A stretch of 64,000 nt of DNA from Bacillus sp. Y1. Its GTDB lineage: Bacteria > Bacillota > Bacilli > Bacillales > Cytobacillaceae. Within the stretch, counting starts at the first letter, position 1, and each line of letters opens with the position of its first letter. Below are positions 53,342-63,200 of this stretch, piece by piece. The DNA is taken from contig NZ_CP030028.1 in the NCBI RefSeq assembly GCF_003586445.1, forward strand, positions 4,548,501 to 4,612,500. The letters are read 5' to 3'. Made by a program: the position numbers and the translations under genes. Under the pieces are notes generated by a model that ran no database searches, was not told where the DNA came from, and worked only from the letters and a program-made list of their open reading frames with translations.

Positions 53342-55858
53342 CTAGTCTAAGCTTCCGCAGCAGTTTTTATACTTTTTGCCGCTTCCGCAAATACATGGGT
53401 CGTTACGGCCGACATCCATTGCCTTGGTTACTGGCTTTTTCTTGACTGCCTTTTCGCCGTCTTCTTTCGGGTTCACTGCTTGGCCCTTCGCTACTTCTTG
53501 ACGCTCTAGGTTGTTGCGGATTTCGGCCTTCATGACGTACTTCGCTACATCCTCTTCGATGGCTGCGATCATGCTTTCGAACATTGCAAAGCCTTCGTGG
53601 TTGTATTCGCGAAGTGGGTCGATTTGACCGTACGCACGTAAGTGAATTCCTTGACGAAGCTGGTCCATTGCATCGATGTGGTCAATCCACTTCGAGTCAA
53701 CGGCACGAAGCACGACAACCTTTTCGAATTCACGCATTTGCTCGAATGAAAGCTGCTCTTCTTTTTCGTCGTAGCGCTCCTTCACTTTCGCAAGAATCAA
53801 TTCTGCCATGGCCTCTGGCTCTTTATTTTTCAGGTCCTCAACCGTTACGTCACCTTCGTGAAGAAGATTTCCGTTCACATAGTCAATGATACCTTGCAGG
53901 TTCCATTTGTCACGGTCCTCAAAGCTCGGTGTGTGAACTTCTACGCTACGGCTAACAACCGTTTCAATCATTTTCTCTACGATTTCACGCAGGTTCTCAG
54001 ACTCAAGCACTTCGTTTCTTTGAGTATATAAAATTTCACGTTGCTGACGAAGGACATCGTCGTAAGAAAGAAGCTGCTTACGCGCATCGAAGTTGTTTCC
54101 TTCTACACGTTTTTGTGCGGATTCTACGGCTCTTGATACCATTTTACTTTGGATCGGCTGAGAATCGTCCATGCCAAGACGTGTCATCATCGCCTTCATA
54201 TTATCAGAACCGAAGCGGCGCATCAGCTCATCTTCCATAGAAAGATAGAACTGTGTGACCCCTGGATCTCCTTGACGACCTGAACGTCCACGAAGCTGAT
54301 TATCAATACGACGGCTCTCATGGCGCTCCGTACCAATAACGGCTAATCCGCCAACCTCTTTTACGCCTTCACCAAGCTTAATATCCGTACCACGACCAGC
54401 CATGTTGGTAGCGATCGTTACCGCACCTTTATGGCCTGCTTCCGCAATGATTTCTGCCTCGCGCTCGTGATTCTTCGCGTTTAATACATTATGACGAATA
54501 CCCTTTTTCGTTAGGTATTTAGAAATTAATTCAGATGTTTCAATCGCAACGGTACCAACAAGAACGGGTTGACCCTTGCTGTTTCGCTCAGCAATATCCT
54601 CCACAACGGCACGGAATTTTCCGTCCATTGATGCGTAGATTAAATCGGCACGGTCATCACGGGCAATCGGACGATTCGTAGGAATGACAACCACATTCAT
54701 ATTATAAATATTGCGGAATTCCTCTTCCTCTGTTTTCGCTGTCCCCGTCATTCCTGACAATTTTTCATACATACGGAAGTAGTTCTGGAACGTAATCGTT
54801 GCAAGCGTCATGCTTTCGTTTTGAACCTCAAGACCTTCTTTCGCTTCAATCGCTTGGTGAAGACCATCGCTATAACGACGACCCTTCATGAGACGACCCG
54901 TGAATTGGTCAACGATCACGATTTCTCCGTCCTGCACGACATAGTCCACATCTAAATGCATGCTCGCGTGTGCCTTCAGCGCTTGTCCGATATGATGATT
55001 CAACGCTACGTGACGAATGTCGAATAAGTTTTCAATTCCAAACGCACGCTCCGCTTTGTTGATTCCGTCTTCCGTAAGCTGAACACCTTTTGTCTTTTCA
55101 TCGTACGTGAAGTCTTCCTCTTTTTTCAGCGTACGAACAAACGCATTCGCTTGAATATAAAGGGCTGTCGACTTTTGAGCCGAACCAGAAATGATCAATG
55201 GTGTACGTGCTTCGTCAATTAGGATCGAGTCCACTTCGTCAATGACCGCGTAATAAAGTGGACGCTGTACTTTTTGCTCTTTGTACAGAACCATGTTATC
55301 ACGGAGATAATCGAAGCCAAGTTCATTGTTCGTTGAATAAGTGATATCACAAGCATACGCTGCTTGCTTTTCTTCTTTTGAAAGGCCGTTTGTGTTTAGA
55401 CCTACCGTTAAGCCTAAGAACGTATAAAGCTGACCCATTTCTGTCGCGTCACGGCTTGCCAAGTATTCGTTCACCGTTACGACGTGAACACCTCTTCCAG
55501 ACAAGGCGTTTAAGTATACAGGCATGGTAGACGTTAACGTTTTCCCTTCCCCAGTCTTCATCTCGGAAATGTTCCCTTCATGAAGAGACGCGCCCCCCAT
55601 TAGCTGAACAGGATACGGGTATAGTCCAAGAACACGCTTGGCCCCTTCGCGAACAACGGCAAACGCTTCAACAAGCAAATCATCAAGTGACTCTCCACCT
55701 TGATAGCGAGTCTTGAACTCATCCGTCTTAGCACGAAGCTCGTCATCGCTCAACGCTTCCATTCTTGGTGCTAATTTTTCAATCTCTTCACTCAGTTTGG
55801 TTAGACGTTTTAATTCTCTTTTATTCGGATCAAACACTTTATTTAACATTCCAAGCAT
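53342..55858 (-). CDS. secA: Preprotein translocase ATPase SecA
   Basis: 838 residues, full length. NBD1 has Walker [12 protein letters not shown] (Lys106) and Walker [21 protein letters not shown]2 has [17 protein letters not shown] and the arginine-rich [20 protein letters not shown]. The C-terminus carries the zinc-binding SEC-C motif [13 protein letters not shown] used for SecB/phospholipid contact. It drives secretion through SecYEG. ATG at 55858 is 8 nt after AAGGAG. The leader contains a terminator-like hairpin, listed separately. Confidence 0.98.
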   Translation of the reverse strand: MLGMLNKVFDPNKRELKRLTKLSEEIEKLAPRMEALSDDELRAKTDEFKTRYQGGESLDDLLVEAFAVVREGAKRVLGLYPYPVQLMGGASLHEGNISEMKTGEGKTLTSTMPVYLNALSGRGVHVVTVNEYLASRDATEMGQLYTFLGLTVGLNTNGLSKEEKQAAYACDITYSTNNELGFDYLRDNMVLYKEQKVQRPLYYAVIDEVDSILIDEARTPLIISGSAQKSTALYIQANAFVRTLKKEEDFTYDEKTKGVQLTEDGINKAERAFGIENLFDIRHVALNHHIGQALKAHASMHLDVDYVVQDGEIVIVDQFTGRLMKGRRYSDGLHQAIEAKEGLEVQNESMTLATITFQNYFRMYEKLSGMTGTAKTEEEEFRNIYNMNVVVIPTNRPIARDDRADLIYASMDGKFRAVVEDIAERNSKGQPVLVGTVAIETSELISKYLTKKGIRHNVLNAKNHEREAEIIAEAGHKGAVTIATNMAGRGTDIKLGEGVKEVGGLAVIGTERHESRRIDNQLRGRSGRQGDPGVTQFYLSMEDELMRRFGSDNMKAMMTRLGMDDSQPIQSKMVSRAVESAQKRVEGNNFDARKQLLSYDDVLRQQREILYTQRNEVLESENLREIVEKMIETVVSRSVEVHTPSFEDRDKWNLQGIIDYVNGNLLHEGDVTVEDLKNKEPEAMAELILAKVKERYDEKEEQLSFEQMREFEKVVVLRAVDSKWIDHIDAMDQLRQGIHLRAYGQIDPLREYNHEGFAMFESMIAAIEEDVAKYVMKAEIRNNLERQEVAKGQAVNPKEDGEKAVKKKPVTKAMDVGRNDPCICGSGKKYKNCCGSLD

Positions 55859-55892
55859 TTAGAACGCTCCTTTTTGGTGATGGCTATTATGT

Positions 55893-55918
55893 AAAAAAAT
55901 CGCCAAGTTGCATGGCGA
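55893..55918 (-). promoter_or_regulatory. Terminator-like hairpin in the apparent secA leader
   Basis: Minus strand TCGCCA-TGCAACT-TGGCGA followed at once by seven T. It lies 35-60 nt upstream of secA and downstream of a good promoter candidate. The 3' arm TTGGCGAT can alternatively pair with ATCACCAA just before the secA ribosome site (one C-A mismatch), so an attenuator switch is possible. A simple terminator for the preceding SEC-C gene is the plain alternative. Confidence 0.6.
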
Positions 55919-55946
55919 AACTTCGTTATTCAAATGTTTACCTATT

Positions 55947-55976
55947 ATTTTATCACTTTTGGGTATTCAGTGCCAA
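55947..55976 (-). promoter_or_regulatory. Candidate sigma-A promoter of secA
   Basis: Minus strand TTGGCA (55976-55971), 18-nt spacer, TAAAAT (55952-55947). It lies between the SEC-C gene stop and the hairpin at 55893-55918. Confidence 0.55.
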
Positions 55977-55992
55977 TAAGAGCTAGAAAGTG

Positions 55993-57081
55993 TTACTTTA
56001 AATACTCGTCCTCTTCCAGCTCAATCTGCAGGTCTTCTAATATCATCGCTCGGAGTTCTCGTAACTCAGGAGCTAGCGTGGTCTTTAAGTCCTTGACGAT
56101 TCTTCCAAGACTGGTAGCAGATACTCCCGTCTCTAAGGCAAACTCATTAATCGTAAGGTCAACTAACGGATGAACCTCCATTGCCACATACTGAACAGCT
56201 GCTACGTACACAGACTTATTTTTCACCTGCTTTGGCTTGATTTGACAATAACGATTCCAAAGCGCGATTCCCGTTCCTGTTAGTTCTGGTGGCGACCCGT
56301 AGCTCTTAAACTCTTGTATTAACAGCTCAGCAATCACCTTTTGAACAGGAAGTGGCCATTTGAAGTTGTCAATGTTCACTTCAGCAGATAAAAATTGAAT
56401 TTCGTTCATCACATAAAGAAGCTGATTTTTCAAAAACTCGATCGGATCATCGTACTTACTTTCAGCGAACTCCTGCTTGATAAACTCCTCATCCCTTTGA
56501 TCGGACTCCCCTTCAAGGTCGAAGAAGGTCGGGAAAAAGATCCACTCGTCTCGATAAGGAACAATAAATCCAAAGATGAAGGAATTTGGCTCAGCAGCTG
56601 AAGGCTGAAGAAGCTTAATTTGAAGATGCTCATCGGTCAGCGTGTCCTTCATAGTTACACTTGTTGGCGTAAGCTCAAGCATTCTCCCTGCTACCGGGCG
56701 AGGGCTGTGCCATGAAGCGACGATGTCTCGTAAACTCGCTCTTGTGACCGTTTTATCACGATGATGGATGAAGTCTTGTAAAAACGTTTTGTTTTGGTCC
56801 ACTAGTTTGAAAAGAGCAAACCACACCGTGTGGATAAAGCCAAAAAATTCAATTTCCTTTTCGTCGTCCACGAGCGCCGGGAGGACATACCGATCAAAAT
56901 CCTCGTCAATTTCATCACCGTACATATAATCGACGTCGCCGATTATCTTTGCCTGAATTTGCTCAATCTCACGTTCAATGAGTGAGTTAATAGAAATGGC
57001 TTCTTTTAAGCCACAACATTTTTTATATTTTTTCCCGCTCCCACATGTACATGGTGCATTTCGGTCAAATGATGCTGCCAT
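55993..57081 (-). CDS. SEC-C motif protein of unknown function, next to secA
   Basis: 362 residues. Residues 1-25 hold a SEC-C zinc motif ([16 protein letters not shown]) nearly identical to the SecA C-terminus, then KEAISINSLIEREIEQIQ. The rest is a large alpha/beta region with no motif I can name (IHTVWFALFKLVDQNKTFLQDF; VASWHSPRPVAGRMLELT). A small HTH-like end (TINEFALETGVSATSLGRIVKDLK) precedes an acidic tail. SEC-C motifs are often found in proteins that touch ribosomes, SecB-like factors or nucleic acids. It starts at 57081 after AAGGAG. Being just upstream of secA suggests a secretion or quality-control role, but that is inference only. Confidence 0.8.
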   Translation of the reverse strand: MAASFDRNAPCTCGSGKKYKKCCGLKEAISINSLIEREIEQIQAKIIGDVDYMYGDEIDEDFDRYVLPALVDDEKEIEFFGFIHTVWFALFKLVDQNKTFLQDFIHHRDKTVTRASLRDIVASWHSPRPVAGRMLELTPTSVTMKDTLTDEHLQIKLLQPSAAEPNSFIFGFIVPYRDEWIFFPTFFDLEGESDQRDEEFIKQEFAESKYDDPIEFLKNQLLYVMNEIQFLSAEVNIDNFKWPLPVQKVIAELLIQEFKSYGSPPELTGTGIALWNRYCQIKPKQVKNKSVYVAAVQYVAMEVHPLVDLTINEFALETGVSATSLGRIVKDLKTTLAPELRELRAMILEDLQIELEEDEYLK

Positions 57082-57183
57082 TCGGTTCTCCTTCTTTATC
57101 CAAATCTCTTACCCTTTAGTGTAAACGATTCTGATGGAATACAAAAGCGGTTCGGTAGAAAATGGTTCTTATTTTTCTATATA

Positions 57184-57213
57184 AAAAGCACTTCTTCACT
57201 CAGGAAGAAGTGC
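57184..57213 (-). terminator. Terminator of the ribose operon
   Basis: GGCACTTCTTC pairs with GAAGAAGTGC around CTGAGT; CTTTTTATA follows on the minus strand. 8 nt after the rbsB stop. Confidence 0.92.
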
Positions 57214-57220
57214 CAGGCTA

Positions 57221-58156
57221 TTATTTTACTAGTTCTAACTCAATTGGGATAAACTCCTCTACAGTTTCACCATTTGCTACCTTAATAGCAGTAGTGATTC
57301 CGTTCTGGCCAATAAGAGCAGGTTTTTGTGCAACAGTTGCTGTCATTCTTCCGTCTTCTACAGCCTTAACTGCATCATCCGTTGCATCAAATCCAACGAC
57401 AACCACATCTGTTAGACCTGCTGCTTCAATGGCTTGAAGGGCACCTAGCGCCATTTCGTCATTATGAGCAAATACTGCTTGAATGTCTTTGTTTCCTTGA
57501 AGAATATTTTCCATAACTGATAATCCTTTTGCCCGATCAAAATCAGCTGTTTGTTTTGCTGCAACTTCTAACGTGCTAACTGCGTCAACTGCTTCATGGA
57601 AGCCAGCACCACGTTCACGTGCTGCTGATGAACCTGGAATCCCTTCAATTTCAACCACTTTTCCTTCATTTCCGATTTGCTCAAGTATAAATTCACCAGC
57701 CATCTTTCCTCCAGCAGTATTGTCAGAAGCAATGTGTGAAACGACTTCTCCACCTTCAGCACTTCGATCTAAAGTAATTACTGGGACGCCTGCACTGTTA
57801 GCAGATTCAATGGCTGCCACTACGGCTGCTGAATCTGTTGGGTTAACAAGCAATACGTCTACCCCTTGTTGAAGTAAATCTTCGATGTCATTTACTTGCT
57901 TTGCTGAATCATTTTGTGCATCTACCACTACGATTTCAATTCCTTGTGCCTCTGCTTCTTCTTCAGCACCTTCTTTTAATGTTACAAAGAACGGATTGTT
58001 TAAGGTTGAGATAGAAAGACCGACTTTAACTGTTTCACTTTTCGTTCCACTAGCTTCTTTTGCCTCTTTAGATGAACCTGGAGGCTCTGTTGAACAGCCA
58101 GCTAACAAAATCATAAACATCGCAAGAAATACAAAACCTTTGAACATCTTCTTCAT
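57221..58156 (-). CDS. rbsB: Ribose ABC transporter substrate-binding lipoprotein
   Basis: 311 residues. Signal peptide with lipobox LLAGC, then a type I periplasmic-binding fold (VGLSISTLNNPFFVTLKEGAEEEA; DRSAEGGEVVSHIASDNTAGG; VFAHNDEMALGALQAIEAAG). The ribose-contacting pattern NPFF/D/ND is as in RbsB. Anchored outside the membrane. It starts at 58156 after AGGGGG. Last gene of rbsRKDACB. Confidence 0.95.
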   Translation of the reverse strand: MKKMFKGFVFLAMFMILLAGCSTEPPGSSKEAKEASGTKSETVKVGLSISTLNNPFFVTLKEGAEEEAEAQGIEIVVVDAQNDSAKQVNDIEDLLQQGVDVLLVNPTDSAAVVAAIESANSAGVPVITLDRSAEGGEVVSHIASDNTAGGKMAGEFILEQIGNEGKVVEIEGIPGSSAARERGAGFHEAVDAVSTLEVAAKQTADFDRAKGLSVMENILQGNKDIQAVFAHNDEMALGALQAIEAAGLTDVVVVGFDATDDAVKAVEDGRMTATVAQKPALIGQNGITTAIKVANGETVEEFIPIELELVK

Positions 58157-58186
58157 ATAAAGACCCCCTAATAATAGTTGAATGGT

Positions 58187-59131
58187 TTATGCTGCTTTTT
58201 TTCGATCTAGTAAGACGGCAAGTAAAATGACACCTCCTTTAACCACTTGTTGATAAAAGGAGCTCACATTCATGATGTTTAATCCATTATTTAATACTCC
58301 AATAATTAGAGCACCTATTAACGTTCCAAAAATCCAACCTCGTCCGCCAGAAAGACTTGTTCCTCCTAAAACAACTGCTGCAATGGCATCTAATTCATAG
58401 GAAGCCCCCGCTGTAGGTTGAGAGGAATTCAATCGTGAAGCTAGAATAATTCCTGCTAATGCGGATAAAAGGCCAGTGATTGAGTAAATCCAGATCTTCA
58501 CTCGATCGACACGAATACCTGAAAGTATGGTTGCTTCTTCATTCCCACCAATCGCATACACTCTACGTCCAAATGTCGTTTTCTTTAAAATAAAGTATAA
58601 AATGAAGTATGCCGCCATCATATAAATCACAGGTACGGGAATCCAAGACACATACCCTTTCCCCATCATTTCAAATAAGGCACTATCAGATAGTCCTGTA
58701 ATCGGACGTCCATCTGAATACACCAAAGTTAACCCTCTAAAAATAGTCATGGTTGCAAGTGTTGCAATGAATGGAGCAACCTTCCCTTTGGTAATGATGA
58801 ATCCATTAATTGCACCCATGATCGCTCCTGCTAATAACCCAATTAGTATCGCTAATATCGGATCCATTCCTCCAGCTAGTAAACTAGCAGTTATCGCAGA
58901 AGATAAGGCCAAGATCGAACCAACAGAAAGGTCAATTCCACCAGTTAAAATAACAAAGGTCATACCAAATGCAATAAGTGCATTAATCGATACCTGTCGC
59001 ATAACATTTAGGATATTATCGACCGTCATAAAATTATCGCTAACAATTGCTAAAACAAACGTGATAATAAATAACCCGATTAACGGTCCCAATTTTTGAA
59101 GATTTGACACCTTTAATGAGGACGCTTTCAT
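58187..59131 (-). CDS. rbsC: Ribose ABC transporter permease
   Basis: 314 residues, eight to ten membrane helices. Family signature GGIDLSVGSILALSSAITA and LGGTSLSGGRGWIFGTLIGALIIG. The frame extends to 59215 inside rbsA, but GGAGGG precedes the ATG at 59131, one base after the rbsA stop. Forms the ribose channel with RbsA. Confidence 0.95.
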   Translation of the reverse strand: MKASSLKVSNLQKLGPLIGLFIITFVLAIVSDNFMTVDNILNVMRQVSINALIAFGMTFVILTGGIDLSVGSILALSSAITASLLAGGMDPILAILIGLLAGAIMGAINGFIITKGKVAPFIATLATMTIFRGLTLVYSDGRPITGLSDSALFEMMGKGYVSWIPVPVIYMMAAYFILYFILKKTTFGRRVYAIGGNEEATILSGIRVDRVKIWIYSITGLLSALAGIILASRLNSSQPTAGASYELDAIAAVVLGGTSLSGGRGWIFGTLIGALIIGVLNNGLNIMNVSSFYQQVVKGGVILLAVLLDRKKAA

Positions 59132-59132
59132 T

Positions 59133-60629
59133 TTACTTCCCTCCAGTTGCTGCTTGCATGATTTTTTCCTGATCTGCTTCGTTTCTTGATAAGGTCGCTG
59201 ATACCTTTCCTTCATGAATAACTAGAATTCGGTCACTCATCCCTAATATTTCAGGTAACTCCGAAGAAACCATAATAATCGCAACACCTTGTTTTGTAAG
59301 TTCGTTCATTAATTGATAAATCTCTTTCTTCGCCCCAACGTCAACTCCCCGCGTTGGTTCATCTAAAATTAAAATTTTCGGTTGAATTCCCAACCATTTT
59401 CCAATCACGATTTTCTGTTGATTTCCACCACTTAGTGATTTAACAGATAAATGTTGGCTTGCTGTCTTTACATGCAGCTTTTGGATGAGGTCCTCCACAA
59501 ACTCTTCTTCTTTTTTGGCAGAAATGACACCCTTATTAGAAACGCTCGAGAAGTTGGTTAGTGTAAAGTTTTCTCGAACGGAAAGTCCAAGAACGAGCCC
59601 TTCATTCTTCCGGTCCTCTGTAATAAAGCCAATTCCATGCTGTATGGCCTCGTAAGGAGATTTGATGTTTGTTTCCTTTCCATCAATTAACACTTTCCCA
59701 CTTGAAATCGTGCGGTATCCGAAAATGGCCTCCATAATTTCTGTTCGCCCTGCTCCCATCAGCCCTGCTACACCGAGGATTTCCCCTTGTTTAACAGAAA
59801 AACTAATTCCTTCAAAGCTTCCTTTGCTCGTTAAATTCTCGACTTGTAATCTAGTAGAACCTAGCTCCGGAACCCTTTCTGGAAAACGCTCACCTAACTG
59901 TCGCCCCACCATCATTTTGACAATCTCATCAAAGTTGGTTTCTGGAATCGCCTTCGTTCCTATAAACTGACCATCCCGGAGAACAGAAATACGATCACAA
60001 ATTTCAAAGATTTCATCCATCCGGTGAGAGATATAAACAATCCCGACTCCTTGCTCTCTTAAGGAATTAATTACTTGAAAAAGAGCATGTATCTCTCTGT
60101 CTGTCAAAGCAGCGGTTGGCTCATCCATAATAAGGACCTCCGTGTTAGCTGCAACAGCTCTAGCAATCTCGATCATTTGCTGTTGACCGACTGAAAGAGT
60201 ACCGGCTTCCACATCTGGGTCGATATCAATTCCAAGGCGATTTAAGTATTCCCTCGTTTTTGTCTTCATTTCTTTGTACTTAATAATCCCAGTCTTCCCG
60301 ATCGTTAATTCTTTTCCTAGAAACATATTTTCTGTAACAGATAGATAAGGGATAATATTTAGCTCCTGATGAATAACCGCAATTCCTGTATGTTCGGCTT
60401 CTTTTGTATTCTTAAAATGGACCTCTTTGCCTCTAACCATAACCGTTCCAGCATCTCTTTCGTATATCCCTGTTAAAATTTTCATTAACGTTGATTTACC
60501 TGCTCCGTTCTCACCCATTAACGCGTGAACTTCCCCTGGTAAAATCTCAAATTCTACATTTTCTAACACCCTATTACCCGAAAACGCTTTACTAATTCCG
60601 CGCATCTGAACTAAAGGTTGTTGTGCCAT
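59133..60629 (-). CDS. rbsA: Ribose ABC transporter ATP-binding protein (two ATPase domains)
   Basis: 498 residues, fused double ATPase. Domain 1: [14 protein letters not shown], signature [14 protein letters not shown], Walker [13 protein letters not shown]. Domain 2: Walker A degenerate as [13 protein letters not shown], signature [28 protein letters not shown]. This degenerate second site is normal for the CUT2 family. ATG at 60629 follows directly on the rbsD TAA, so the genes are translationally coupled. Confidence 0.96.
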   Translation of the reverse strand: MAQQPLVQMRGISKAFSGNRVLENVEFEILPGEVHALMGENGAGKSTLMKILTGIYERDAGTVMVRGKEVHFKNTKEAEHTGIAVIHQELNIIPYLSVTENMFLGKELTIGKTGIIKYKEMKTKTREYLNRLGIDIDPDVEAGTLSVGQQQMIEIARAVAANTEVLIMDEPTAALTDREIHALFQVINSLREQGVGIVYISHRMDEIFEICDRISVLRDGQFIGTKAIPETNFDEIVKMMVGRQLGERFPERVPELGSTRLQVENLTSKGSFEGISFSVKQGEILGVAGLMGAGRTEIMEAIFGYRTISSGKVLIDGKETNIKSPYEAIQHGIGFITEDRKNEGLVLGLSVRENFTLTNFSSVSNKGVISAKKEEEFVEDLIQKLHVKTASQHLSVKSLSGGNQQKIVIGKWLGIQPKILILDEPTRGVDVGAKKEIYQLMNELTKQGVAIIMVSSELPEILGMSDRILVIHEGKVSATLSRNEADQEKIMQAATGGK

Positions 60630-61025
60630 TTAGAAAGTCACTCCTGCATGTAGAATAATGTTGGCATAGGGTGTGATTTCTCCTGTACGAATCACAGCTT
60701 TTGCTTGTTTTGTTTGTTTTTTAAATTCTTCATGGGACATATATGTAATCGTTTGGTGTTGGAATAGATCTACAATATCTTGTTTCACACCAGGGTTTTT
60801 TTCATGTATCTCTTCTGCTAATGTGATTTTTTCAACCACCATATCCTCCAAAATAACTTTTAACGTATCAATAAAAGTGGGAGTACCTTGTTTTAATGAA
60901 AGATCTATACGAATCGTTTCATCAGGGATTGGTAACCCACAATCAGCGATCACAATCGTATCTGTATGGCCCAATCTTGATAAAACCTCTGATATATGGC
61001 TGTTTAACATTCCTTGTCTTTTCAT
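60630..61025 (-). CDS. rbsD: D-ribose pyranase
   Basis: 131 residues, the standard RbsD length. It interconverts beta-pyranose and furanose forms of ribose before phosphorylation. Conserved blocks: ISEVLSRLGHTDTIVIADCGLPIP (His20, Asp28 region) and TGEITPYANIILHAGVTF. It overlaps the rbsK stop by 4 bases (ATGA). Confidence 0.96.
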   Translation of the reverse strand: MKRQGMLNSHISEVLSRLGHTDTIVIADCGLPIPDETIRIDLSLKQGTPTFIDTLKVILEDMVVEKITLAEEIHEKNPGVKQDIVDLFQHQTITYMSHEEFKKQTKQAKAVIRTGEITPYANIILHAGVTF

Positions 61026-61930
61026 TTGCCTACACCCTTTCGTAAGTTAAGAAACTCTTTTACCTCTGCTATTGTTGGCATTCCACCCTGAGCTCCAAGC
61101 TTAGTGACAGATAATGCCCCTACAGCATTAGCAAATTTACAAGCTTCCTCTAGTGACATTCCTTCACTTAGTGACAATGCAAGTGCCCCATTAAAAGAAT
61201 CTCCTGCTCCCGTTGTATCTACCACATCTACTTTGAAACTAGGAATCTCTTTTTCTACTCCATCTTGAAATAACATGACTCCTTTAGATCCCTTTGTAAC
61301 GATACACTTTGCTTTGATCGCTTTTAGTTCTTCCTCCGTCAACTCCGGTGAGCTCAACAATAACTCTTGCTCATGCTCATTTGGTGTGATGTAATCGATC
61401 TGTTCTAATAGCTCCTTCGGTAAGGCCTGAATCGGAGCTGGATTTAAAATGATTTTTACCTGATGCTTCTTGGCGATTTTTACTGCCTCAACAACACTTT
61501 CCAATGGTATTTCTAGTTGGAGTAGCAGGATATCACTTTCAGCTATTACCTGTTCAAAGCTTCGAACATACTCAGGAGTGACAGCGAAATTCGCTCCTGG
61601 GACAACAATGATACTGTTATCACCGTTGGATAATGTTATGGATGCCGTTCCAGTTGTCGTATGTGTAACCGGTTTCACATACGACGTAATAACTCCTTCA
61701 GTTGTTAAACCTTCCTTCAGTTGGCTTCCAAAAGCATCTTCACCTACACAACCTATCAACGTAACCTCAGCCCCAAGTCTCGTTGCAGCAACCGCTTGAT
61801 TGGCTCCTTTTCCACCTGGAATGGTGAAAAAGGATTCCCCCATCAACGTCTCGCCGAGCTTTGGTACTCGGCTTGTTTTCATGACAAGATCCATATTAAT
61901 ACTCCCTATAACTAGTACCTTCTTTTTCAA
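61022..61930 (-). CDS. rbsK: Ribokinase
   Basis: About 302 residues, PfkB family, ATP-dependent phosphorylation of ribose to ribose-5-P. Motifs: VLVIGSINMDLVM at the start, GGKGANQAVAATRLGA (substrate lid) and DTTGAGDSFNGALAL with the catalytic Asp. Two starts are possible: TTG at 61930, 6 nt after GAGGTG (used here), or GTG at 61939, which overlaps the rbsR end but has a poor ribosome site. Either way translation is coupled to rbsR. Confidence 0.95.
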   Translation of the reverse strand: MKKKVLVIGSINMDLVMKTSRVPKLGETLMGESFFTIPGGKGANQAVAATRLGAEVTLIGCVGEDAFGSQLKEGLTTEGVITSYVKPVTHTTTGTASITLSNGDNSIIVVPGANFAVTPEYVRSFEQVIAESDILLLQLEIPLESVVEAVKIAKKHQVKIILNPAPIQALPKELLEQIDYITPNEHEQELLLSSPELTEEELKAIKAKCIVTKGSKGVMLFQDGVEKEIPSFKVDVVDTTGAGDSFNGALALSLSEGMSLEEACKFANAVGALSVTKLGAQGGMPTIAEVKEFLNLRKGVGK

Positions 61931-61931
61931 T

Positions 61932-62921
61932 TCACTCACCTCTTGTTTTAGTTGATTGACCTTTATCTATAGTCACCTCTAACTGATGATGCTTCTTCTC
62001 AATCGCCCTACCCTCAATTAAGTCTAATAGCGTTTGAGCTGCTACCGAGCCAATTTCATAGATCGGTTGAGCAATCGTTGTAATTTCTGGATTGGTCATC
62101 TTACAAAGACTGATTCCATCAAAACCTATAACAGAGAGATCTTCAGGAATTCTTTTTCCAAGCTGCATTGCCGCTTTTATGACTCCAACAGCCATTAAAT
62201 CATTTCCGGCAAAAATCCCATCAATATCTGGGTTCTCTTCTAACAGCTTTCTTGTCACCTCTGTGGTTTGTTCAATATTAAAGTTTCCACATCGGACGTA
62301 GTCTGTTTCAAACCATGACTCACTTTCTACTTCATTCAAGTAACCAAGGTAACGATCTTCCGCACTTGTAATGTTTTTAGGCCCGCGAATATGGGCAATT
62401 TTCTTACATCCAGTTGATTTTAAGTATTGAACAGCTCTCTTTGCACCCTCTATATTATTTACCGATACGCAAGGGATGGCTGGATCAATAAATCGGTCGA
62501 CCGCTACAATGGGTATACCCTTTTCTTCTATGTACTGAGGAGTTAATGTTGAAGTCACAACGATTACGCCATCCACATACTTTTGCTTCATTACCTCAAA
62601 GTATTTCTTTTCTTTCTCTGAGTTATCATCAGAGTTACATAAGATCAATGTGTAGTCTTTACTACTTAAAACATCCTCGATCGCTCTTGCCACCTCAGGA
62701 AAGAAAGGATTCGTTATATTGGGGACAATTAAAGCAATTGTCATCGATTGTTTTTTAAAAAGGCTGCGGGCCACCGAATTCGGTTTATAATCTAATTCCT
62801 TAATGACCTTTAATACTTTTTTTCTTGTTTCTTCGTTTACATAGCCAGTACTATTTAACACTCTTGATACAGTTGCAACTGAGACCTTCGCTTCTTCTGC
62901 AACCTTCTTGATTGTACTCAA
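61932..62921 (-). CDS. rbsR: LacI-family ribose operon repressor
   Basis: 329 residues. HTH TIKKVAEEAKVSVATVSRVL and hinge KPNSVARSL are typical LacI. The effector domain follows (IALIVPNITNPFFPEVARAI through VIGFDGISLCKMTNPEITTIAQP). The start is TTG at 62921 after GAGGTG. First gene of the ribose operon. Two palindromes and a cre site in the promoter region fit joint control by RbsR and CcpA. Confidence 0.95.
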   Translation of the reverse strand: MSTIKKVAEEAKVSVATVSRVLNSTGYVNEETRKKVLKVIKELDYKPNSVARSLFKKQSMTIALIVPNITNPFFPEVARAIEDVLSSKDYTLILCNSDDNSEKEKKYFEVMKQKYVDGVIVVTSTLTPQYIEEKGIPIVAVDRFIDPAIPCVSVNNIEGAKRAVQYLKSTGCKKIAHIRGPKNITSAEDRYLGYLNEVESESWFETDYVRCGNFNIEQTTEVTRKLLEENPDIDGIFAGNDLMAVGVIKAAMQLGKRIPEDLSVIGFDGISLCKMTNPEITTIAQPIYEIGSVAAQTLLDLIEGRAIEKKHHQLEVTIDKGQSTKTRGE

Positions 62922-62953
62922 TTACTTCACCTCAAGTTTCCAACTGTGTAATA

Positions 62954-62975
62954 GATGTGTAACCGGTTACACATC
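62954..62975. promoter_or_regulatory. RbsR operator O1, perfect 22-bp palindrome
   Basis: Half-site GATGTGTAACC followed by its exact inverse. It lies 33-54 nt upstream of the rbsR start codon, inside the leader. Core TGTAACCGGTTACA matches the second operator at 12 of 14 positions or better. Confidence 0.9.
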
Positions 62976-63011
62976 AGGTAAAAAAATAATCTATTGTTGA
63001 TTAGATTTATA

Positions 63012-63025
63012 TGTAACCCGTTACA
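63012..63025. promoter_or_regulatory. RbsR operator O2 at the promoter
   Basis: TGTAACCCGTTACA, a palindrome apart from the central pair, just downstream of the -10 box. It is 54 bp (centre to centre) from O1. Confidence 0.85.
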
Positions 63026-63028
63026 CAT

Positions 63029-63058
63029 ATTGTAAACGCTTACTGTTCGGGTTGTCAA
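63029..63058 (-). promoter_or_regulatory. Sigma-A promoter of the ribose operon
   Basis: Minus strand TTGACA (63058-63053), 18-nt spacer, TACAAT (63034-63029). O2 covers the start point and the cre site covers the spacer and -10. Confidence 0.87.
63031..63044 (-). promoter_or_regulatory. cre site (CcpA) in the ribose promoter
   Basis: Minus strand AGTAAGCGTTTACA fits TGWAANCGNTNWCA at 13 of 14 positions. It overlaps the -10/spacer, a position where CcpA would block RNA polymerase. Confidence 0.78.
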
Positions 63059-63162
63059 TCATAAATATAATAGTTGTTACACTTAAGCTAACTAATAAAA
63101 AAACCGCTAAGGAACTTGACTTATTTTTTGTATTGATTAATTAGACTTTCTTATCTTTATAA

Positions 63163-63190
63163 AAAGGACTTCTCTCTCAAGAAGTCCTTT
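63163..63190 (-). terminator. Terminator of the Ig-repeat protein gene
   Basis: AAAGGACTTCT/AGAAGTCCTTT, 11-bp perfect stem with a 6-nt loop, then T-rich DNA on the minus strand, about 10 nt after the stop. Confidence 0.93.
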
Positions 63191-63200
63191 CCCAAATACT

